This document shows positions 34,561 to 43,348 of a stretch of DNA of 64,000 nt, in pieces. Source of the DNA: CAYPTB01 sp964413535 (GTDB taxonomy: Bacteria; Planctomycetota; UBA1135; GCA-002686595); contig CAYPTB010000051.1 of NCBI GenBank assembly GCA_964413535.1, positions 124,001-188,000 on the forward strand. The letters are read 5' to 3'. How positions within the stretch are numbered: position 1 is the stretch's first letter; every line of letters begins with the position of its first letter. The notes beneath the pieces are model-generated. The model worked only from the letters and a program-made list of their open reading frames with translations. It had not been told where the DNA came from and made no database searches. The translations under genes and the position numbers were made by a program.

Positions 34561-36030
34561 TCAGTTCATCGAACGCCGCAGGACACCCGCGCGGTCGAGC
34601 CAACCCGCGCGCACGACGTCGAATCGCGTGCGCGGGATGCGCCAAGCGGGATCGTCGGGCGAGAGCTCGCCGGGCAGCTCTTTCAAGTGCTCCTGGACGA
34701 CCGCGGAGAGGAACGCGAACCCGTAGCGCGGCGTCGCGAGAGCACTCAAGGTCGCGAACAGGTGCTCGAGATCGAAGCGCTCTTCGAAGAGATCCTCGAG
34801 ACGCCGCACCCGACTGTTCTCCTCCGCGCTCGATCGGATGCGCGCGTTCGCGATCTCGTACAGCTCCCGTCCGCTCCAAGAGAGCTCGGGGACGAGGTTG
34901 GACTTGTCGAGGCGCATGCTCTTCTGCGCCTCGGGGCTCGCGCTGCGATGCAGGCGCTCGAGCTCGATCGGCAGGAACAGCTTCAGCGCGAGGCCGGGGT
35001 ACTGGAGCAGCTTGACGTCGAGCAGCTTCTCGACGAAGCGCGACATGAGGACGGCGTCGCCCGAGAGCAGCGACGGCTCGTCCACGCGATCCATCAGCAC
35101 GTACCAACCGCTGTACCCGAAGGCCGTGGTGAGGTCTTGCAGACGTTCGAGGAGCTCGAAGCGCACCTCTTCGCGGTCGCCCTGCGGCAGCGGGAACTCC
35201 GCACGTTCGCGTGCGGGGAGGCCGCGCACGACGGCGGCCAAGGGCTCGGCATCGCGCGCCAGGATCCGAACGCTCGCGACCGCCTTGCGCGCGCTCCGCC
35301 GTCCGCGCCAGCGGTCGAGGGCGTGCACGAGGAGGCTCGCGCCGGCGAGCGTCGCTCCCGCCGCATACCAGATCTGCGGCGGTCCGAGCGAAGCCTCGAC
35401 CAGGTGGGGGAGGAGCGCCAGGGCGATGCCGAGGGCGACGAGCAGCGTGAGTCCCACCAGGCGCGCGGACGTGCGCACGTCGAACACCCGCAGGGCCAGG
35501 CGCAGCTTGTGGATCGCTTCCGGCGCCGTACGGCGGCGCGAGTCGTAGTACAGCGCCGCGAGCAGGAGCAGATTGACCTTCTGTTTGCGCGAGAGCTTCT
35601 CGTGGCCGGCGGATTCGTCGAGACACAAGCCGACCAGCTTCGACGTCGCGAGCGACAGCAGGCAATCGAGGTGGTCGGCCAGCTTCCACTCGCCGAGCAA
35701 CTTCTCCCCGGAGCGCGAATCCGCGCCGCGGAAGTGCTCGAGGTAAGGATTGAAGTCGATGTACTCGATCACGAAAACGCGGTCGGGGGAGCTCGCGTTG
35801 TGCTCCTCGAGCCGCCTGCGCATCATCAGCCGCAGGCCGCTCTTCCCGCTGCCCTTCTCGCCGAAGACGATCCCCGGCGCAGGCATGTGCGGACTCCCGA
35901 AGATGCGGTCGAAAGCCGAGTGCACGGCGCTCGAATCCATCTCGGCCAGCACGAGATCCTTGTCGGCGTCCTCGCACGCGAAAGGGTCCGTGCGAAGCCC
36001 CCAATGAGCGCGCCACTGTTGCGTGAACAT
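34561..36030 (-). CDS. membrane-anchored KAP-like P-loop NTPase
   Basis: A 489-residue NTPase with Walker A GEKGSGKS at 57-64 and a Walker B-like strand GWYVLMDRVDE at 308-318. Two adjacent hydrophobic helices (about 191-210 and 220-238) are inserted between the two motifs. P-loop NTPases with a helix pair inserted between Walker A and Walker B are characteristic of the KAP family, whose members are membrane-bound and often of unknown or defence-related function. The N-terminus (WGLRTDPFACEDADKDLVL) resembles the ExeA/TniB-style opening of other STAND-like ATPases. It is convergent with the dynamin-like GTPase. No further domain is recognised in the C-terminal 170 residues, which are helical. 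Confidence 0.7.
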   Translation of the reverse strand: MFTQQWRAHWGLRTDPFACEDADKDLVLAEMDSSAVHSAFDRIFGSPHMPAPGIVFGEKGSGKSGLRLMMRRRLEEHNASSPDRVFVIEYIDFNPYLEHFRGADSRSGEKLLGEWKLADHLDCLLSLATSKLVGLCLDESAGHEKLSRKQKVNLLLLAALYYDSRRRTAPEAIHKLRLALRVFDVRTSARLVGLTLLVALGIALALLPHLVEASLGPPQIWYAAGATLAGASLLVHALDRWRGRRSARKAVASVRILARDAEPLAAVVRGLPARERAEFPLPQGDREEVRFELLERLQDLTTAFGYSGWYVLMDRVDEPSLLSGDAVLMSRFVEKLLDVKLLQYPGLALKLFLPIELERLHRSASPEAQKSMRLDKSNLVPELSWSGRELYEIANARIRSSAEENSRVRRLEDLFEERFDLEHLFATLSALATPRYGFAFLSAVVQEHLKELPGELSPDDPAWRIPRTRFDVVRAGWLDRAGVLRRSMN

Positions 36031-36114
36031 CGTCTTCGAGCGGAGCGTTCGCGATCCCGCTGCGCGACCAGGGATCCTATCGATGCCGCGTGGGCGTTGC
36101 CATCGCGAAGCAGG

Positions 36115-36765
36115 TCAGCGACCCTCGGAACCGGCGCCCGGTGAACGCGCGCGGCACACGACGCGCCCCTCCTCGAGCCGCACCGCGCCCGAGAGGTGCA
36201 GTCGGATCGCCTCGGGCAGCGCGCGCTTCTCCTCGTCGAAGACGCGTGCGGCCAGGGTTTCGACCGTGTCACTCGGACGTACGTCGATGGAGCGCTGGAG
36301 CAGGATCGGACCGGCGTCGTACTCGTTCGTGACGTAGTGGACCGTGCAACCCGTGCGCGCGGCGCCTTCCTCCAGCACGGCGGCATGGACGCGGTCTCCG
36401 TAGAAACCCTTGCCTCCGAACGCCGGCAGCAGCGCCGGATGGATGTTGATCACGCGCCCCTCCCACGCCGGGGGGATCCGCAGGAGCCGCAGGAAGCCCG
36501 CCAGCACGACGAGCTCGCAGCCGCGCGCGTCGATCTCGGCGAACACGGCGCGACCGAAGGCTTCCGCGCTCGGGTGCGCGCCGTGCTCCACGACGACCGC
36601 TTCGAGCTCGCGGCGGCGGGCGCGCTCGAGCGCGCCGGCGTTCCGCCGATCGGAGAGGACCAGGGCGATCGCGCAATCGAGCTCTCGCGCGTCGACGAGC
36701 TCGCACAGGTTCTCGAGCGAGCGCCCGCCGCCGGAGACGAGCACGGCGACTCGCGCTCCGCTCAT
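36115..36765 (-). CDS. purN: phosphoribosylglycinamide formyltransferase
   Basis: PurN transfers a formyl group from 10-formyl-THF to GAR in purine synthesis. The 216-residue protein has the ribose-phosphate loop VLVSGGGRSLENL, the catalytic Asn and His in VINIHPALLPAFGGKGFYG, and the catalytic Asp in HYVTNEYDAGPILLQ. The glycine loop reads SGGGRS instead of the enterobacterial SGNGSN; all catalytic residues are present. The ATG at 36765 overlaps the stop of the upstream nucleoside-phosphorylase-like gene (ATGA), which decides it against an in-frame start at 36804. Confidence 0.94.
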   Translation of the reverse strand: MSGARVAVLVSGGGRSLENLCELVDARELDCAIALVLSDRRNAGALERARRRELEAVVVEHGAHPSAEAFGRAVFAEIDARGCELVVLAGFLRLLRIPPAWEGRVINIHPALLPAFGGKGFYGDRVHAAVLEEGAARTGCTVHYVTNEYDAGPILLQRSIDVRPSDTVETLAARVFDEEKRALPEAIRLHLSGAVRLEEGRVVCRARSPGAGSEGR

Positions 36766-37667
36766 GGAAGGCGCTCCGCCGCCAGGCTCCGCGCGCGCAC
36801 GCATACGTCTTCCGCGACGCTGGCGAGCAGGTCCTCGAGCCCGGGCGCCAGGGCGCGCGAGGCCGCCAGGATCTGCTCCAGGCTCGCGGTGCCGAGACCC
36901 TCGTCGGTCACGGCTGCGATCGACAGGACCACCAACCCGGCGTGGGCGGCGGAGAGCAGCGCGGCCGAGGCGCCCTGCAGCGCGACCCCCGCGCCGAGTC
37001 TTGCGAACGAGCGGCGCTCGGCCGGAGTGTCGAGGGCCGGCCCGCGTGTCAGCGCCCCGACGGTCGTGGAGACGTCGAGGCCCGAGCGCGCCCCGCGCTC
37101 GAGGGCCGCGCGGCGGAGCGGCGCGTCATACAGACGCGAGAGATCGGGGAACAGAGGGCCGAGCTCGCTCTCGCCGATGCCGACCAACGGGTTGTGGTCG
37201 CCGCAGCGCACGTGATCTTCGAGCACGGCCAGCGACCCGCGCCGCGGACCTCCCTCGAGCCCGCACCCCGCCGCCGTGTGGACGAGCACGCGCGCACCGC
37301 AGGCGGCGGCGAGCCAACACGGGAACCCCGCGCTCCAGGCCGGCTCCGCGTCCGCTGAGCCGCCGGGATCGTCGAGGAGCCAGACGCGGAGCTCGCCCAG
37401 GCGGCCGCACGCGAGCGTCGCGTGCTCCCATCCGCTCGGCGTCCCTTGGAGCTCGCCGAGCGGAACGTCGATCCTGTCCGCGAGCCGCCCGCCGAGCGGG
37501 CCGACGCCGGTTGCGAGCAGGTACAGCGCTTCGACCGACGTTCCCGCGGCCGGATCCCGGCGGCGCAGGTCCGCGCGCGCCTGCCGGACGGCCTCGTCGA
37601 GCGTGGAGCGAGTCGTGCCGGTCGTCGTCACCCGCAGAGTCTCGGGGAACCGGCGCGGAACGCGCAA
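36762..37667 (-). CDS. purine-nucleoside-phosphorylase-like protein with altered active site
   Basis: A 301-residue protein that aligns with trimeric purine nucleoside phosphorylases and MTAP: the segment VRCGDHNPLVGIGESELGPLF corresponds to DHIN..GQNPL, and RGPALDTPAE to the GPxxETxAE motif with the substrate Glu retained. Several catalytic positions deviate. The phosphate-binding GSGLG reads GVGPLG, the GRFH His is missing (GRLGELRV), the GMST phrase reads ALQGAS, and the base-binding TN is TD (as in MTAP). It may be a divergent or inactive phosphorylase. The start is uncertain: TTG at 37667 or GTG at 37631. Coupled to purN, suggesting a purine-related role. Confidence 0.68.
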   Translation of the reverse strand: MRVPRRFPETLRVTTTGTTRSTLDEAVRQARADLRRRDPAAGTSVEALYLLATGVGPLGGRLADRIDVPLGELQGTPSGWEHATLACGRLGELRVWLLDDPGGSADAEPAWSAGFPCWLAAACGARVLVHTAAGCGLEGGPRRGSLAVLEDHVRCGDHNPLVGIGESELGPLFPDLSRLYDAPLRRAALERGARSGLDVSTTVGALTRGPALDTPAERRSFARLGAGVALQGASAALLSAAHAGLVVLSIAAVTDEGLGTASLEQILAASRALAPGLEDLLASVAEDVCVRARSLAAERLP

Positions 37668-37818
37668 GGAGATTCGAATCCCGAGCGCAGCGATCGACTT
37701 CGCGATCCGCTTCGCCTGCGGCGGCTCGGTCGGAGCGCTTCTGGTGCAACGGCGCCCCGTCGCCGGGAGCTCGCGCGCCGAGCGGCTCTGCGCGCCCGCC
37801 GCGGAGAGGGAATCGTCG

Positions 37819-40671
37819 TCAGGGATCGTCGCCCGCGCCGGGGATCGAGCTCCCGTCCGACAGCAGGAGCACGAGCAGGGTGTCGCTCGCGAGGACCTCG
37901 TGCAGGAGCTCCGACGCCTCGGTCAGCGACTGGCCGTCGGCCGCCGCGAACGCGCGATACAGCCCTTCGGCCGCACGCTGCTCGGCCGCCAGACGCTTCG
38001 TTTCGCCTGCGCGCCGCGACCACTCGTGCGCGGGAACGAATGCGTCCGCGATGCCTCCCGGATCGATGCCTGCGACCGAGGGGATCTCGAACGCGAACGC
38101 TCCGGCGAGGGACTCGATGCTCGCGAGCACCGACGCGAACCGAACGAGCGCGGCGATGCCCGCGACCTCGGCCGGCGTGTAGTCGCGCGAGAGACGGCTG
38201 CTGAACAACCCGTCGAGCGCCTCCGGTCGCGTCGCGAGTGCGCCGAGGGGCAGCTCGGCCACTCCGTTCCCTTCGTCGTAGAGGAGTCCGCGCGCGTCCC
38301 AGGCCACGATCTCGCGTGCCGTCGCCCGTCCCGAGCGTGGGTCGAGGACCGTTCGTCTGCGCCAGCCGCCCAGCGCGAGCTCGCGCGCGAGCATCGACAG
38401 CACCGCCGCGCCCGCGCGCGCGTCGAGCGCGAGCGCCGCGAGCCGCTCGCGCTCCCCGGGCGTCTCGAGCGTCACCGCCAGCTCCTCGAGCCTCGTCGCT
38501 GCAGCGTCGAGGTCTCCGCGCCGGAGCTCGGCTTCCAGGCCCTCGCCGCGCGCGAGTCCCCGGGCGCGCAGGTCCGCGTCCCGTGCATCGCGCTCGGCGC
38601 GTCGGGCGCGTTCCTCGTCGTCGAGCGAGTCGAGACGCCGGAGCAGGCGCTCCGCCGCCGAGAGCAGAGGCTCGAGATCACGCCCGTCGAACGTCGGCGC
38701 CGCGCCACCCTCCGCGAGCGTCACGAGCCCCGGGGCATCGAGCTGACCGAGCGCTTCCTCGAGCTCCGCGGCGACCGCGGCGAAGTCCCCGCGCCGAGCG
38801 GCCGCGTCGGCTCGTGCGGTCGCTCTCTCCAGATCGGCGCGGGCGTCGGTCACGAGGGTCTGCGCCATGGACCCGAGCTCGGCCGCGAGCTCGGCGTCCG
38901 CGATCAGGGCGCCGGGCGGGACGAAGGCGCGGATCCTGCGCAGCGCCTCGGCTGCAGTCGCGTTCCGGGTGCGCGCGCGCAAGTCGTCGAGCACGGCGGC
39001 GCGCTCGCCCGCCAGGCGCGCTGCGGACGTGGAATCCGCCCGCTCCGCCTCCGCCAGGCGCGCGAGCTCTCCGGCAGCGCGCGCAGCGGCGGTCGTCCCC
39101 CCGAAGTCCGACACGACCCCTTCCAGCGCCGCGCGCCGGGCCGCGGGGTCCGACCCCGCGGAGAGGTTCGAGTAGGCGTCCTGCGCGCGCGCTTCGAGCG
39201 CCTCGAGCGCTGCGTCGTCGGCGGCGACCGGCGGCGCCGGAGCGCTGCGATCCTCCTCGTCAGCGAACTCAGGCAGCGCCGCGCCGAGCGCTCGCCGCTC
39301 TGCCGGGGCGGTCGCTTCGCGAAGGCCCAGCGACTCGGCGACGAGCCAGGCGGCGACACCCAGGACGGCGAGGAAGGCGGCCGCGGCGAGGGCGCGCGCG
39401 ATCCTCCCCCTGCCGCCTCGGGCTTCGATCGGCGCGGGATCCGCGGGCCGCGCGGCGATTCCGAGCCGCAGGCGCTCGAGATCCAGCACGACCTCGCGCG
39501 CCGACCCGGGCCGTTCGGCGGGATCCTTCTGCAGCAAACGCGCGACGAGCCGATCGAGCTCCATGGGCACGTCGGGGGCGTGCCGCGACACGGGCGCGGG
39601 CGACTCGGCGAAGACGGCTCGCAGGATCTCGCGCGTCGTCGCGCCGTCGAACGGCGTGCGTCCCGTCAACAGTCGGTAGGCCGTCGCGCCGAGCGAATAG
39701 AGGTCGGAGCGCTTGTCGGCAGGAAGTCCGCGGGCCTGCTCGGGCGAGACGAAGTGCGGCGTCCCGACGGCGGCCCCGCCGCCCTCGCCTAAAACGGGTT
39801 GAGCGAGCCCGAGGTCGGCGATCTTCGTCGTGCCCGCCGCGTTCTGCATCAGGTTGGCGGGCTTGATGTCGCGGTGCACGATTCCGCGCTGCTCCGCGTA
39901 GACGAGCCCCGCGCAGGCTTCCGCGAGGACCAAGACCGCGACGCGCCAGGGGAGCGGGCCTTCGCGCGTCACGCGCGCCTCGAGGCTGCCGCGCTCCATG
40001 TGCTCCATCGCGATGAAATGCCAGCCGTCCGCTTCGCCGACGTCGTAGACGACGACGACGTTCGGATGCGACAAGGAAGCGGCGGCGCGCGCCTCGGTCT
40101 GGAAGCGCCGCACGAAGGCCGCGTCGGTCGCGAGCCTCGGGGCGAGCAGCTTCAACGCGACGCGGCGTTCGAGACTCTCCTGCACGGCGAGCACGACGTC
40201 GCCCGTGGAGCCCTTTCCGAGCGTCCGAAGGATGCGGAATCCGCCGATCCGTTCCGGCGGACGCACGGCTGCCATCCTCGCGCCCGGCGGCGGCGGAGCT
40301 TCGGGCAACACCAGCTCTTCGGGCGGCCCCGGTCGCTCGCCGGAATTCGGGAGGTGCTCGAGGCTCGGGTCGAGCACGCGCAGCTCGACCTCGCCGAGCT
40401 CGAGCAGGTCGCCGTGGGCGAGGCGCGTCGAGTCGACGCGCTTGCCGTTCACGCGCGTGCCGTAGAGCGACCCCAGGTCGCGCAGCGCCCATCCCCCGCG
40501 CGCGAGCCTCCCGATCGCGCAGTGCGCGTCCGCCAGGCCCTCGATCACCACGTTGGCGCGCTCCGGCGAGGATCCGAGCACGCTCGTCGTCGCAGGGGGG
40601 AGCTCGATCGACCGCGGGGCGTTCGCGCCCGACGACAGGACGAGGACCAGTCCCGCGGAGCCCGCGCTCAT
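37819..40671 (-). CDS. FHA-domain serine/threonine protein kinase, membrane-anchored
   Basis: A 950-residue sensor-type kinase. An FHA domain occupies about 25-100 (VLGSSPERANVVI, LRDLGSLYGTRVNGKRV). The kinase domain follows at 145-400 with the glycine loop LGKGSTGDVV, Lys174 in VALK, catalytic HRD at 266-268 (HRDIKPANLM), DLG (286-288, instead of DFG) and the APE-like SPEQARG. A transmembrane helix (about 426-447) leads to a roughly 500-residue extracytoplasmic part of charged helices with coiled-coil character (many Ala/Glu/Arg heptads). Such PknB-like kinases are abundant in Planctomycetota. The ATG overlaps the yggS stop (ATGA), so both are co-transcribed. Confidence 0.92.
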   Translation of the reverse strand: MSAGSAGLVLVLSSGANAPRSIELPPATTSVLGSSPERANVVIEGLADAHCAIGRLARGGWALRDLGSLYGTRVNGKRVDSTRLAHGDLLELGEVELRVLDPSLEHLPNSGERPGPPEELVLPEAPPPPGARMAAVRPPERIGGFRILRTLGKGSTGDVVLAVQESLERRVALKLLAPRLATDAAFVRRFQTEARAAASLSHPNVVVVYDVGEADGWHFIAMEHMERGSLEARVTREGPLPWRVAVLVLAEACAGLVYAEQRGIVHRDIKPANLMQNAAGTTKIADLGLAQPVLGEGGGAAVGTPHFVSPEQARGLPADKRSDLYSLGATAYRLLTGRTPFDGATTREILRAVFAESPAPVSRHAPDVPMELDRLVARLLQKDPAERPGSAREVVLDLERLRLGIAARPADPAPIEARGGRGRIARALAAAAFLAVLGVAAWLVAESLGLREATAPAERRALGAALPEFADEEDRSAPAPPVAADDAALEALEARAQDAYSNLSAGSDPAARRAALEGVVSDFGGTTAAARAAGELARLAEAERADSTSAARLAGERAAVLDDLRARTRNATAAEALRRIRAFVPPGALIADAELAAELGSMAQTLVTDARADLERATARADAAARRGDFAAVAAELEEALGQLDAPGLVTLAEGGAAPTFDGRDLEPLLSAAERLLRRLDSLDDEERARRAERDARDADLRARGLARGEGLEAELRRGDLDAAATRLEELAVTLETPGERERLAALALDARAGAAVLSMLARELALGGWRRRTVLDPRSGRATAREIVAWDARGLLYDEGNGVAELPLGALATRPEALDGLFSSRLSRDYTPAEVAGIAALVRFASVLASIESLAGAFAFEIPSVAGIDPGGIADAFVPAHEWSRRAGETKRLAAEQRAAEGLYRAFAAADGQSLTEASELLHEVLASDTLLVLLLSDGSSIPGAGDDP

Positions 40672-41384
40672 CGATCGGCGATCCCCTGGAACAGCCCCGT
40701 TCCGACGCGCACCACGTGGGCGCCCGCCGCGACGGCGAGGGCGAAGTCGCCGCTCATGCCCATCGAGAGCCGCGGGCGACCGCCGCTGAACGCGAGAGCG
40801 GGGAGCTCGGCGGCGAGGGCGGCGAGCTCGACGAACACGTCGCGCGCCGCCGCGAGTCTCGCGTGCTCGTCATCGCAGAGCGGCGCCATGGTCATGAGAC
40901 CCACGAGCTCGACGTGATCGAGCTCCGCGGCGCGATCGACCGCCGTCACGAGGTTCGCGGGGTCGAAGCCGTGCTTCGTCTCCTCGTTGGAGAGCATGAC
41001 CTGGAAGTAGACCGCCGGACGCCGTCCGGCTTCGCGGGCGTGGCGGTCGATCGTCTCGAGCAAGGCCAGCGAATCGACGGAGTGGATCTCGTCCACTGCG
41101 CGCACGATGCGTCCGGCCTTGTTCCGCTGGACGTGGCCCACGAAGTGCCAGCGCGGCTCGAGGCCACGCGCGGCAAAGTCGGCGCGCTTGCGCTCGAGCT
41201 CCTCCAACCGGCTCTCGCCCAGATCCGCTTGCCCGAGTTCGAACAGGGCGGCCGCGACTTCGGCCGAGACGCTCTTCGTCACGGCCACGAGCTGCACGTC
41301 GCCGGGGCTGCGCCCCGCCTCGGAACAGGCCCGCTCGATGTCCGCGAGCACGCGGTTACGATTGCGTTCGAGCAGAGCTTGCAC
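40668..41384 (-). CDS. yggS: YggS/PLPBP-family pyridoxal-phosphate homeostasis protein
   Basis: A 238-residue alanine-racemase-fold protein that binds PLP through Lys37 (LVAVTKSVSAEVAAALFELG) and buffers the cellular PLP pool; it has no known catalytic activity. Other family phrases are DLGESRLEEL (usually GENR/YVQE), WHFVGHVQRNKAGRIV, EETKHGFDP and LSMGMSGDFALAVAAGAHVVRVGTGLF near the end. The start is GTG. It heads the two-gene unit with the FHA kinase; in many bacteria it lies near cell-division genes, which is not the case here. Confidence 0.92.
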   Translation of the reverse strand: MQALLERNRNRVLADIERACSEAGRSPGDVQLVAVTKSVSAEVAAALFELGQADLGESRLEELERKRADFAARGLEPRWHFVGHVQRNKAGRIVRAVDEIHSVDSLALLETIDRHAREAGRRPAVYFQVMLSNEETKHGFDPANLVTAVDRAAELDHVELVGLMTMAPLCDDEHARLAAARDVFVELAALAAELPALAFSGGRPRLSMGMSGDFALAVAAGAHVVRVGTGLFQGIADR

Positions 41385-41450
41385 GGAGAGAGAAGGACCC
41401 TTCCACCGCGCCGTCTTGCCGGCGGCGAGGCGCGGCGGCGATCGGTTTCC

Positions 41451-41479
41451 ACGTTACCCCGGCGGCGGCGGGAAGTCAC
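41451..41479 (-). promoter_or_regulatory. possible promoter of yggS-kinase unit
   Basis: On the minus strand GTGACT (41474-41479), 17 bases, TAACGT (41451-41456). Four of six and three of six consensus matches with ideal spacing, and a leader of about 60 bases before the yggS GTG, like that of the gsp operon. A weak candidate; the rest of the 149-base gap holds nothing recognisable. Confidence 0.28.
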
Positions 41480-41533
41480 GGCGAGCGCGACTCCCGACCG
41501 TTCGAGCGTCCCGCGTCCGGACGTCGACGCCGC

Positions 41534-43015
41534 TCAGCAATTGCGGCCGGCGGCCCTCGATACGAGGCGCAAGCGCCTGCGCGTCGAAGGCCGCACGCGG
41601 CGACCGTCGCAGGGCCGCACTCCGGCCACCCACACGAGCTCTCCGTCGGCGAAGACGAGCGGCACGCGCGGGCGCTCCTCGCGCGGGATGCCGACCTCCG
41701 CCAGGAAGCGACAGAGTCGTTTCGAGCCGGGCGCGCCGAGCGGATGGAAGCGATCGCCGGGGCGCGCGAAGCGCACGCTGACCTCGCGCGGGCCATCGCT
41801 CGCGTCGAGGTCGACTTCGAACGGATGGCGCGGAATCGGAGCGTCGCGGGGCGGTTCGTGGAGCCGCGCCGCGATCGAGCTACCGTCGCCGAGTTCCACC
41901 TCGCCCGGCAGGACGATGCGCAGCTCTCCTCGCTCGAGCTCTTGGATCACGGAGCGTTGCCGCGTCGGCTCAAGGGCGGCGGGCGGCCGCAGCCGAAGCT
42001 CATCGGCTCCCAGGACGAGGGTCCACCCGCCGGGTAGCACCCGGCGCGTGACGCGCGCCGAGGCGAGGTCCGCGAGCAGGAGGGCGAGCAGCCTCCTTCC
42101 CGGCACGCGACCCGTCGCCTCCGCGAGGAGTCGCACGAGAGCGCGGCGCCCAAGCAGACGCGGGAGCCGGGCCAGGTCCGCGCGCGCTAGGCGAGCCTCC
42201 GAAGTCGCGGGAGTCCAGGCGAGGTGGGCGGTCTGCTCCGCGAGCGCGTCCTCGAGCGTCAGCACCGCGCGTCCGAAGTCGAGCAGGTGCTCGATCGCGT
42301 CCTCACCGCAATACGCCGCGACCGCGGGAAGGAACGCGTGGCGGATCCGGTTGCGCGTGAAGCGCATGTCCGCGTTGGACGAATCCGCGCGCCAGTCGAG
42401 CCCGCGCTCGGCGAGCTCGCGCAGGATGTCGCGCTTGCGCAAGGGGAGCAGGGGACGCACGACGCGGAGCCCGCGATCGGTGGGGTTGAGCCCGGAGCGC
42501 GGAGCGAGCGCGAGATGCGCCCGGGGCCCGCTCAGACCGTCGAGCGGACTTCCGCGCGTCCAGCGCAGGACGAGCGTCTCGAGCGCGTCGTCCGCGTGGT
42601 GCCCCGTGACGACGGTCGAGACGCCGAGTCCCGCGGCCTCGCGGCACAGGGCTCGATAGCGCTCGCGCCTGGCGCGGCCTTCCAGATCGCCGCCGCCGGC
42701 GTCGAGCGCGAGCTCGACCGAGCGGAAGGGCACGCGCAACTCGCGGCACAGATCGGCGCAGAAATCCGCGTCCGCCCGCGATTCGGCGCCGCGCAACCCG
42801 TGATCGACGTGGAGCGCGAAGAGCGGCCGTCGCGGGCGCTCGGCGGCGAGCGAGTGCAGGAGGAAGACGCTGTCCGCGCCGCCCGAGAGCGCGACGAGCA
42901 CGGGCTCCGACCCCCCGAGGCCGACACGCTCGGCGAGGGGCTCGAAACGGCGGATCGCGGTCGCCGGGCTGGGGTGGAACGAGTGCAAGCGGGTCTCCGA
43001 GACGCGGGTCTCCAT
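41534..43015 (-). CDS. tilS: tRNA(Ile)-lysidine synthase
   Basis: TilS converts cytidine-34 of the CAU-anticodon tRNA-Ile to lysidine, using ATP, so that it reads AUA codons. The 493-residue protein shows the PP-loop SGGADS at 44-49, HVDHGLRGAESRADADF, VVTGHHADDALETLVLRW, and RPLLPLRKRDI followed by DSSNADMRFTRNRIRH, the classic TilS signature. The C-terminal substrate-binding domain (RFARPGDRFHPLGAPGSKRLCRFLAE) is present, so it is a long-type TilS. The ATG at 43015 begins a short basic lead-in before the domain. It is transcribed divergently from gap. Confidence 0.93.
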   Translation of the reverse strand: METRVSETRLHSFHPSPATAIRRFEPLAERVGLGGSEPVLVALSGGADSVFLLHSLAAERPRRPLFALHVDHGLRGAESRADADFCADLCRELRVPFRSVELALDAGGGDLEGRARRERYRALCREAAGLGVSTVVTGHHADDALETLVLRWTRGSPLDGLSGPRAHLALAPRSGLNPTDRGLRVVRPLLPLRKRDILRELAERGLDWRADSSNADMRFTRNRIRHAFLPAVAAYCGEDAIEHLLDFGRAVLTLEDALAEQTAHLAWTPATSEARLARADLARLPRLLGRRALVRLLAEATGRVPGRRLLALLLADLASARVTRRVLPGGWTLVLGADELRLRPPAALEPTRQRSVIQELERGELRIVLPGEVELGDGSSIAARLHEPPRDAPIPRHPFEVDLDASDGPREVSVRFARPGDRFHPLGAPGSKRLCRFLAEVGIPREERPRVPLVFADGELVWVAGVRPCDGRRVRPSTRRRLRLVSRAAGRNC

Positions 43016-43348
43016 TGCGGCCGGGGGCTCATCACGCCGCGCTGGCGCCGCGTTCGCACCGCGGGCGCGGAGCGGGGCTTCCGCGCGATTGATCCCATCG
43101 GCCGACCTCGCTATTCTCCGCGCCCGATTCGCCGGGAAACTCCCGCGCCGCGCCTGCGCGCAGCCATCGTCGGGAACGGCCCGGACTTGCGCAATCGAGA
43201 TTCCCGAGCCGGGCCCGGGCTCTCGGATCCCAGGGACCTCGGGATCCCGCGGGCGTCCCCGTCCGGCGACCGCCAGACCCCTCCTCGCTTCCGCCCCGGA
43301 CGCCGTCGGCGCGAAGCCACGACAAAAGCCCAACAGGACAAGAGGACC
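43016..43348. other. intergenic region between divergent tilS and gap
   Basis: About 333 bases with no credible gene. It holds a sigma-70-like promoter for gap (separate entry) and a long leader. Within the leader, GC-rich dyads occur around 43204-43226 (CCGA / TCGG enclosing a GAGCC-type stem) and a CGGGATCCCG palindrome near 43249. A long structured leader before gap could allow attenuation, but no known riboswitch is recognisable. Confidence 0.5.
43089..43117 (+). promoter_or_regulatory. candidate promoter of the gap-pgk operon
   Basis: TTGATC (43089-43094), 17-base spacer, TATTCT (43112-43117). Four of six matches in each box at ideal spacing. Transcription would begin near 43124, giving a leader of about 225 bases before the gap ATG. 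Confidence 0.4.

Noticed and set aside
37671..37680. GATTCGAATC palindrome resembling a tRNA T-loop
   Set aside because: The conserved G53-C61 pair is missing, and no acceptor, D or anticodon arm can be folded around it on either strand.
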